A stretch of DNA of 64,000 bases from Actinoplanes siamensis (GTDB lineage Bacteria > Actinomycetota > Actinomycetes > Mycobacteriales > Micromonosporaceae). The notes under the pieces are model-generated. The model was not told where the DNA came from. It searched no databases and saw nothing but the letters and a program-made list of their open reading frames with translations. Numbering within the stretch: position 1 is the first letter of the stretch; each line of letters opens with the position of its first letter. Position numbers and translations under genes: made by a program. Below are positions 59,315 to 64,000 of this stretch, one piece after another. The stretch is taken from contig NZ_BOMW01000036.1 of the NCBI RefSeq assembly GCF_016862395.1, forward strand, positions 1 to 64,000, read 5' to 3'.

Positions 59315-60553
59315 CTAGAGCTCCTCCACGCGCCGGATGAGCACCGGCAGCAGCCAGGTGCCGAGCACGCCGAGCCGGGCGCCGGCCTCGGCCTGCCGGT
59401 CGGTCAGGTAGCGGACGGCGAGGTCCACCAGGTACAGCAGGGCTGTCGTCTCCCGGGCCACCGGGGCCACCCCGAACGGCGCGAGCAGCTCGTCGGCCCG
59501 GCGGACGGTGGCCTCCACCGCGCCCCGGGCGTCCCCGCTGGTCTGGATGCGACGCTGCAGCTCGTGGTGCACCGCGTCGAAGCCGAGCGGCACCCCGGTG
59601 GCGAACCGCTCCCAGTCCCAGACCAGCAGCGCGTCGGCGAGGTTCGCCATGTTCCACGGCGCCCAGTCGCCGTGCCACGCGCCGTAGCGCAGCGCGGTCT
59701 CGCCGCTGTGCGCGGCGAGCAGGTCGACGGCGGCGCCGAGCGCGGCCCCCTCCGGCCGCTCGCCGACCGCGGCGAGCCGGGCCCGCAGCTCGTGCCAGTA
59801 CGCGCTCGCGGACAGCGGCCCGGTGGTGTATCCGCAGCACCCGGCGATGTCGAGCATCGCGGCGGTGAGCCGGCGCGGGGACAGCGGGGCCCGGGGCAGC
59901 CAGACCGGCAGCGCCGACTGGACCAGCACCTGCAGGCCCCGCCAGGTCCCGGCGTGCAGCACCCGGGGCACGGTGAGCTTGGTCAGCCCGCTGGTGCCGA
60001 GCGCGTTGAGCGCCGCGGTCTCGGCGCGGACCAGCCGCTGGGTGAGCTGCCCCGTGCCGATCTTGCCGAAGGCGAACGTGTCGCCGTCCGGGGTGAGCAG
60101 CTGGAGCACCGGCTTGCGGTTGGCGCGAGCCGGACCAATATGGACACTTACGGACAAATCGCGCCTAAGTGCGTCGCTCAGGTATCCGTCGATGCTGGCC
60201 GAGACCGGGCCGGTGACCCAGATCCGGTCGCGGAACACCAGCCGGTCGGCGCGGGCGTGCACGGCGGCCACCACCGCGTTGCGCTTGAGCTTCGCCACCC
60301 GGGACTGCGGCTCGGCGTACCTGCGGACGGCCGCCGCGGCCACCGGGCGGGACGCGTTCGGGACCAGCAGGCGCGGGCGGTGCGCGTTCGGCACCACCAG
60401 GTACTCCGCGATCAGGTTGCGCTCGCTGTCGTCCTGCCGGGAGGTCCGGCACGGCTCCGGGTAGAGCAGCGCGAGGACCTCGGTCAGGTACTGCGTGCGC
60501 AGGGCGGCGTCGCCCGCGGTCAGTTCGGCCGGGGCGGTCTTTACCGGACTCAC
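59315..60553 (-). CDS. APH-fold phosphotransferase
   Basis: 412 residues. The C-terminal half has the aminoglycoside-phosphotransferase/choline-kinase active site: YGAWHGDWAPWNMANL (HxDxxxxN) and LLVWDWERF (metal Asp). The N-terminal 150 residues are less usual and show no clear family. In this context it may phosphorylate a sugar or aminoalcohol used in the polymer; antibiotic inactivation is less likely. GTG start, first base just inside a 85-nt gap from the Wzy gene. Confidence 0.78.
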   Translation of the reverse strand: MSPVKTAPAELTAGDAALRTQYLTEVLALLYPEPCRTSRQDDSERNLIAEYLVVPNAHRPRLLVPNASRPVAAAAVRRYAEPQSRVAKLKRNAVVAAVHARADRLVFRDRIWVTGPVSASIDGYLSDALRRDLSVSVHIGPARANRKPVLQLLTPDGDTFAFGKIGTGQLTQRLVRAETAALNALGTSGLTKLTVPRVLHAGTWRGLQVLVQSALPVWLPRAPLSPRRLTAAMLDIAGCCGYTTGPLSASAYWHELRARLAAVGERPEGAALGAAVDLLAAHSGETALRYGAWHGDWAPWNMANLADALLVWDWERFATGVPLGFDAVHHELQRRIQTSGDARGAVEATVRRADELLAPFGVAPVARETTALLYLVDLAVRYLTDRQAEAGARLGVLGTWLLPVLIRRVEEL

Positions 60554-60638
60554 ACTGTGCCTGCCTTTCGCCTGCTCGCCCGTCCCTCGCCGGCGAGGCG
60601 GTGGCCGGGTGCGGGTGGATGCCGCTCGGTGCGGTCGC

Positions 60639-62009
60639 TCATGCGGGAGTCCCCTCGATCGAGTTGCGCCAGAGCAGCGCGTACGCCAGAACCAGGAAGG
60701 CCAGAGGGGTGACCAGCGAGTTGTACCAGAGCATCGCGGAGAACGAGCTGACCAGCGCGGCGCTGCCGGCCACCCCGATCGCGCTGCGGTCGTGGCGGAA
60801 ACGCCACAGGCCGTACGCGAAGAAGCCCAGATAACCGGCGGCGCCCACCGCGCCGTGGGCGAACAGCAGCTGCCAGAGCTGGCCGTTTCCGCCGATCGTG
60901 AAGTTGCCGCAGCGCTCGCACTCGGAGCTCTCGCCGACCGTGATCGAATTGCGGCCGCCCAGCGTGTTGCGGGTGCCGCCGTACCCGATCACCGGCGACT
61001 CGGCGAAGCCGGCCAGCGCCCTCTCGGTGAGGAACGCGCGCACCCCGTTCGACTTGCCGTTGTCCAGCCGCGCCTGCACGGTGCCGCCGAGCGGGGTGGC
61101 GGACAGGGCGACCGCGACCGCGGCGGCGGCCAGGGTCAGCGCGCCGAGGATCCAGAGCTTGCCGGCCAGCACGTAACGGGCCGAGACGTAGAGCAGGATG
61201 ACGCCGATGCCGATCCACAGTCCCCGGTTCAGCGAGACCACCGCCGGCGCTACCGAGACCAGCAGGCAGAGCCAGGCCAGCGCCCGCTTGCGCCGGCTCG
61301 CGGTGGCCGCGGCGGCCACCAGCAGCCAACCGGCCAGCAGGCAGAAGTTGTTGCCCCAGGTGTTGGTGTAACCCCAGGGCGCCGCCGGGCGGGGCGCCTC
61401 ACCGCCGACCAGGTCCATGATCTGCGCGGCGTACGGGTGCACCAGCGACCGGACGAAGCCCTTGCTCCGCACCCCGTGCGGCAGCAGCCACTCCACCGGA
61501 GAGGTGAACTCGAACCTGCCGGCCACCATGCCGAGCAGGCCGCCCAGCACGGTCACCACGAACATCGCGGCGAGCAGGCGCACCAGCCGGCGGCGGGGCA
61601 GCTCCGGCTCGCGCAGGTTGCCGGCGTAGAGCAGCAGGACGGTCAGCGAGACGTACATCGCCAGCTTGTAGACGACCGCGGGCAGGCGGCCCGCCGCCCG
61701 CTCGACCACCGTGCCGGCCGGGTCGGCGCCCAGCGCCGCGATGCTCACCACCACCGCGACCAGGAAGATCGCCCACCAGGCGAAGCCCGGCGGCAGCAGC
61801 AGCGGCCGGCCCGCGGCCCGGCGCCGGATCAGCAGGAACAGCATCGACGCGGCCATCAGCGGGAAGATCAGCACGCCCAGGCCGAGCGCCCACCAGAGCG
61901 GGTAGAACAGCAGGATCCCGGTCACCGGCCAGGCCGGCAGGGTCCGGTCCTTCTCGGCACGGTGCGGTGCCGGCCCGGGGTGCGGCGCCGCCGGGACGAC
62001 CGTGGTCAC
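60639..62009 (-). CDS. O-antigen ligase / Wzy-like polymerase
   Basis: 456-residue membrane protein with 10-12 helices and a large periplasmic loop (about 215-255 and 320-365). RRKRALAWLCLLVSVAPAV then SLNRGLWIG is the Wzy_C signature region; SPVIGYGGTRNTLGG is also typical. Predicted to polymerise flipped repeat units. The GTG start overlaps the Wzz-like stop (GTGA). Confidence 0.85.
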   Translation of the reverse strand: MTTVVPAAPHPGPAPHRAEKDRTLPAWPVTGILLFYPLWWALGLGVLIFPLMAASMLFLLIRRRAAGRPLLLPPGFAWWAIFLVAVVVSIAALGADPAGTVVERAAGRLPAVVYKLAMYVSLTVLLLYAGNLREPELPRRRLVRLLAAMFVVTVLGGLLGMVAGRFEFTSPVEWLLPHGVRSKGFVRSLVHPYAAQIMDLVGGEAPRPAAPWGYTNTWGNNFCLLAGWLLVAAAATASRRKRALAWLCLLVSVAPAVVSLNRGLWIGIGVILLYVSARYVLAGKLWILGALTLAAAAVAVALSATPLGGTVQARLDNGKSNGVRAFLTERALAGFAESPVIGYGGTRNTLGGRNSITVGESSECERCGNFTIGGNGQLWQLLFAHGAVGAAGYLGFFAYGLWRFRHDRSAIGVAGSAALVSSFSAMLWYNSLVTPLAFLVLAYALLWRNSIEGTPA

Positions 62010-63727
62010 TTCTGGTCGCCGTCCTTGGCGCCCGGGCCGGGCCTGTCGGTGGCCGGTGCCGGGCCGGCTGCCTCGTCGGCCGGGCGCTGCCGCACCGTCG
62101 CGGAGACCGGCTCGCCGCGGGCCGGCAGGGCGGCCAGCTGCTGGGTGGACTCGTCGACCACCGGCTCCGGGCCGGGCGGCGGCAGGGTGACGGCCGGAGC
62201 GGGCAACGCCCCGGCGGTCCCGGCCGAGAGCCGGGGCAGCACCACGGCGCCGAGCAGCCGGGTGCCCACCCGCCGCAGCTGCTCGGTGGCGTCCACCAGG
62301 GCCGGGCGGCGGGTGCGGCGCAGCTCGACCGCGAGGATCGCCGCGTCGGCGAAGCTGGCCAGGCTCTGCGCGTCGGCGCTGCTGCTGGTGGAGGGCGCCT
62401 CGATGACCACGTACCCGCCCTGCGCGCGCAGGGTGTCCAGAGTGTCCCGCAGCCGCTGCGACTGCATCAGGCCGGCAGCGGTCGCCGAGCCGCCGGTGGT
62501 GATCACCCGCAGCGCCGGGATGCGTGGCGTGCGCTGCAGCACCCGGTTCAGCGGGACCCGGCCGGCCAGCAGCTCGGAGAGGCCGGGCACGGCGGCGATG
62601 CCGAGCATCCGGGCCAGCGGCGCGGCGTCCACCACGCTGTCCGGCAGGTGCGCGCCGATCAGCACCACGTCGCTGCCGGTCCGGGCCAGCGCCGCGGCCA
62701 GGTTCGCGGCGACCAGCGTGCTGGCCGAGCCGCGGCTGGTCCCGGTCACCACGATCACCCGGTCGTCGGCCCGCAGGCTGGCCAGCACCTCGTTGCGCAG
62801 GCGGTTGAAGACCCGGCCGCCCGGGCCGTACGGCTGCAGCACGTCGTCGAAGTGCGGGGTGGTGCGCTCGTCCAGCGCGGCCAGCACCGGCACCCGGCCA
62901 CGGTCCCGGACGTCCACCGCGGTGACCAGTCGCCGGTCGAAGCGCTCCCGCAGGTACGCCAGGGCCAGCCCGATCAGCAGCCCGATCATCCCGCCGGTGG
63001 CGATGTCCAGCAGCGTGTTCGGACTGGACGGGCGGTCCGGCAGCCGCGCGTCGCTGATGATGCTGCCGGCGCCGACCGTGGTGGTGGTCAGCTCGTTGAG
63101 CCGGCCGGTCAGGTTGTTCAGCTGGTTCTGCGAGTTGCTGCGCAGGCTCAGCAGGTTGCTCTCGGTGGAACTGCCCCGGGTGACCGTGGCCAGCCGGGCA
63201 TTGATCCCGGTGAGCGAGACGGTGAGCTGCTTGACCTTCAGGTTCAGCGAGGCGATCTGCTTGTCCAGCGCCGAGCGGGCGGTCTCCTCCCGGTTGCGCA
63301 GGTACGCCTCGGCGAACGCGTGCGACCCGGCCTGCGCCTTCAGCGGCGTGTCCGCCCGGAAGGTGATCACCAGGACCGTGGTGTTCGCCGGCACCTGCAC
63401 CGACACCGAGTGCGCCAGCTCCAGCGGCGGCACGTCGGTGCGCAGCAGCGCGGCCGCCTTCGCGGCTACCGCGCCGGAGCCCACCAGTTGGGCCTCGGTG
63501 TCCAGGTTCACCGAACCCTTGGTCCGGCCGCCCTGCGCGTTGACGTCCTGGTCGACCGACTGCACCAGGACCGACGAGGAGGACTCGTAGGCCCTGGGCA
63601 GCGAGTGCGTCACCGTGGCGCCCACCCCCAGCCCGGCCGCGGTCGCGACCAGGGCGATCCACCAGTGCCGGCGAACCGCGCCCAGGTAGTGCGCGACATC
63701 GGAGGACGGCGGGCGAGACGCTTCCAT
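62006..63727 (-). CDS. Wzz/CpsD-like chain-length protein with degenerate kinase domain
   Basis: 573 residues. Wzz domain (YLGAVRRHWWIALVATAAGL TM1; TM2 near residue 250, MIGLLIGLALAYL) flanks a periplasmic coiled-coil (LDKQIASLNLKVKQL). The cytoplasmic half resembles bacterial tyrosine kinases, but the P-loop reads VVTGTSRGSASTLVAANLA without the Lys of GxxxxGK(S/T), and the Walker A' VVLIGAHLPDS lacks the Asp of VDxD. The C-terminus is Pro/Ala-rich with no Tyr cluster. ATG 63727 chosen over an upstream TTG because GGAAA precedes it. Confidence 0.85.
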   Translation of the reverse strand: MEASRPPSSDVAHYLGAVRRHWWIALVATAAGLGVGATVTHSLPRAYESSSSVLVQSVDQDVNAQGGRTKGSVNLDTEAQLVGSGAVAAKAAALLRTDVPPLELAHSVSVQVPANTTVLVITFRADTPLKAQAGSHAFAEAYLRNREETARSALDKQIASLNLKVKQLTVSLTGINARLATVTRGSSTESNLLSLRSNSQNQLNNLTGRLNELTTTTVGAGSIISDARLPDRPSSPNTLLDIATGGMIGLLIGLALAYLRERFDRRLVTAVDVRDRGRVPVLAALDERTTPHFDDVLQPYGPGGRVFNRLRNEVLASLRADDRVIVVTGTSRGSASTLVAANLAAALARTGSDVVLIGAHLPDSVVDAAPLARMLGIAAVPGLSELLAGRVPLNRVLQRTPRIPALRVITTGGSATAAGLMQSQRLRDTLDTLRAQGGYVVIEAPSTSSSADAQSLASFADAAILAVELRRTRRPALVDATEQLRRVGTRLLGAVVLPRLSAGTAGALPAPAVTLPPPGPEPVVDESTQQLAALPARGEPVSATVRQRPADEAAGPAPATDRPGPGAKDGDQK

Positions 63728-63816
63728 CGGTTTCCGCGGCCTTTCGAGGAGGAGTGTCAACTTTGGGCGTTTCGCCCCAAGGGGTTAAACGCACACTCCC
63801 GCCGCGGGTGATGGGG

Positions 63817-64000
63817 TTAATTCAATTTCGGCTCCACCCAGCCGTTTTCCACCAGATGGCCGAGAACCACCTCGACCGCCTCGGCCACCGACATCGTGGT
63901 GGTGTCGAGGGTCAGTTCGGCGTCGAGCGGCTCCTCGTACGGGTCGTCGATCCCGGTCATGCCACGCAACTGGCCGGCCCGGGCGCGGGCGTAGAGACCC
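63817..64000 (-). CDS. cysC: Adenylyl-sulfate kinase, C-terminal fragment
   Basis: The last 60 residues of a protein that runs off the right edge. GLYARARAGQLRGMTGIDD and PYEEPLDAELTLDTTTMSV are the C-terminal landmarks of APS kinase, which phosphorylates APS to PAPS, the donor used by both sulfotransferases in this cluster. It ends 90 bp upstream of the Wzz-like gene on the same strand. Whether it is a stand-alone CysC or the kinase half of a fusion cannot be seen. Confidence 0.88.
   Translation of the reverse strand, partial: GLYARARAGQLRGMTGIDDPYEEPLDAELTLDTTTMSVAEAVEVVLGHLVENGWVEPKLN

Noticed and set aside
63728..63760. TTG start and extra 11 residues of the Wzz-like protein
   Set aside because: No RBS upstream; the TTGACA there could instead be a -35-like sequence, but no matching -10 was seen.

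Overview
The window is very GC-rich, with GC-ending codons almost throughout, many GTG starts and genes joined by 4-bp ATGA/GTGA overlaps. It carries actinobacterial marker genes: a WhiB3/WhiD-type Wbl protein, a BldM-like regulator, GuaB3, a DUF5319 protein, a PerM-like protein and IcmB. Gene order (whiD-bldM-DUF5319-guaB-guaB3-guaA; chorismate mutase-pcrA-M23-icmB-sucCD-perM-purNH) matches conserved actinomycete chromosome order. I infer a filamentous actinomycete, probably Micromonosporaceae (Actinoplanes-like); no rRNA gene is present to prove it. No tRNA, insertion sequence, prophage or CRISPR array was seen.

Layout. 1-3.7 kb: end of a xylose/ribose-type sugar ABC importer (binding protein, ATPase, permease) with a ROK regulator. 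3.7-7.7 kb: an unknown protein, a degenerate M16 peptidase-like protein and a membrane-anchored sulfite-oxidase-fold molybdoenzyme. 7.8-10 kb: developmental regulators WhiD and BldM, divergent, then a DUF5319 gene. 10-17 kb: guanine nucleotide synthesis (guaB, guaB3, guaA) around an M1 lipoprotein peptidase and an LCP cell-wall ligase. 17-22 kb: two tandem double-Nudix proteins, pssA, and a phosphatidylserine decarboxylase fused to a methyltransferase-like domain. 22-25.7 kb: a PspC/LiaF-like envelope-stress module (two membrane proteins, PspC-kinase, LuxR response regulator). 25.8-31.6 kb: a five-gene peptide ABC importer. 31.8-34.7 kb: chorismate mutase behind an apparent Phe/Tyr attenuator, and a secreted 5'-nucleotidase. 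34.8-48.6 kb: pcrA, two M23 peptidases, icmB, sucCD, perM, purNH, a pentapeptide-repeat protein and icd. 48.8-50.7 kb: galT with a DeoR-type regulator. 50.7-64 kb: a polysaccharide cluster with a GT2 and a WecG/TagA-type glycosyltransferase, two sulfotransferases, a GH26-like lipoprotein, a methyltransferase, a Wzx-like flippase, an APH-fold kinase, a Wzy/O-antigen-ligase-like protein, a Wzz/CpsD-like protein and the 3' end of cysC.

The strongest find is the leader of the chorismate mutase gene. Reading the minus strand, a consensus-like promoter is followed within a few bases by a 17-codon ORF (VIQQARFFYYGTEVRQP) containing the run TTT TTT TAC TAC. TTT is rare in this GC-rich genome. The ORF overlaps mutually exclusive RNA helices and is followed by a 15-bp perfect terminator hairpin about 50 nt before the gene's RBS. 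This has every part of a ribosome-mediated Phe/Tyr attenuator in front of the branch-point enzyme for Phe and Tyr. The second theme is the polysaccharide cluster. Two sulfotransferases, APS kinase (PAPS supply) and Wzx/Wzy/Wzz functions in one strand-coherent set predict a sulfated, perhaps methylated, extracellular polysaccharide.
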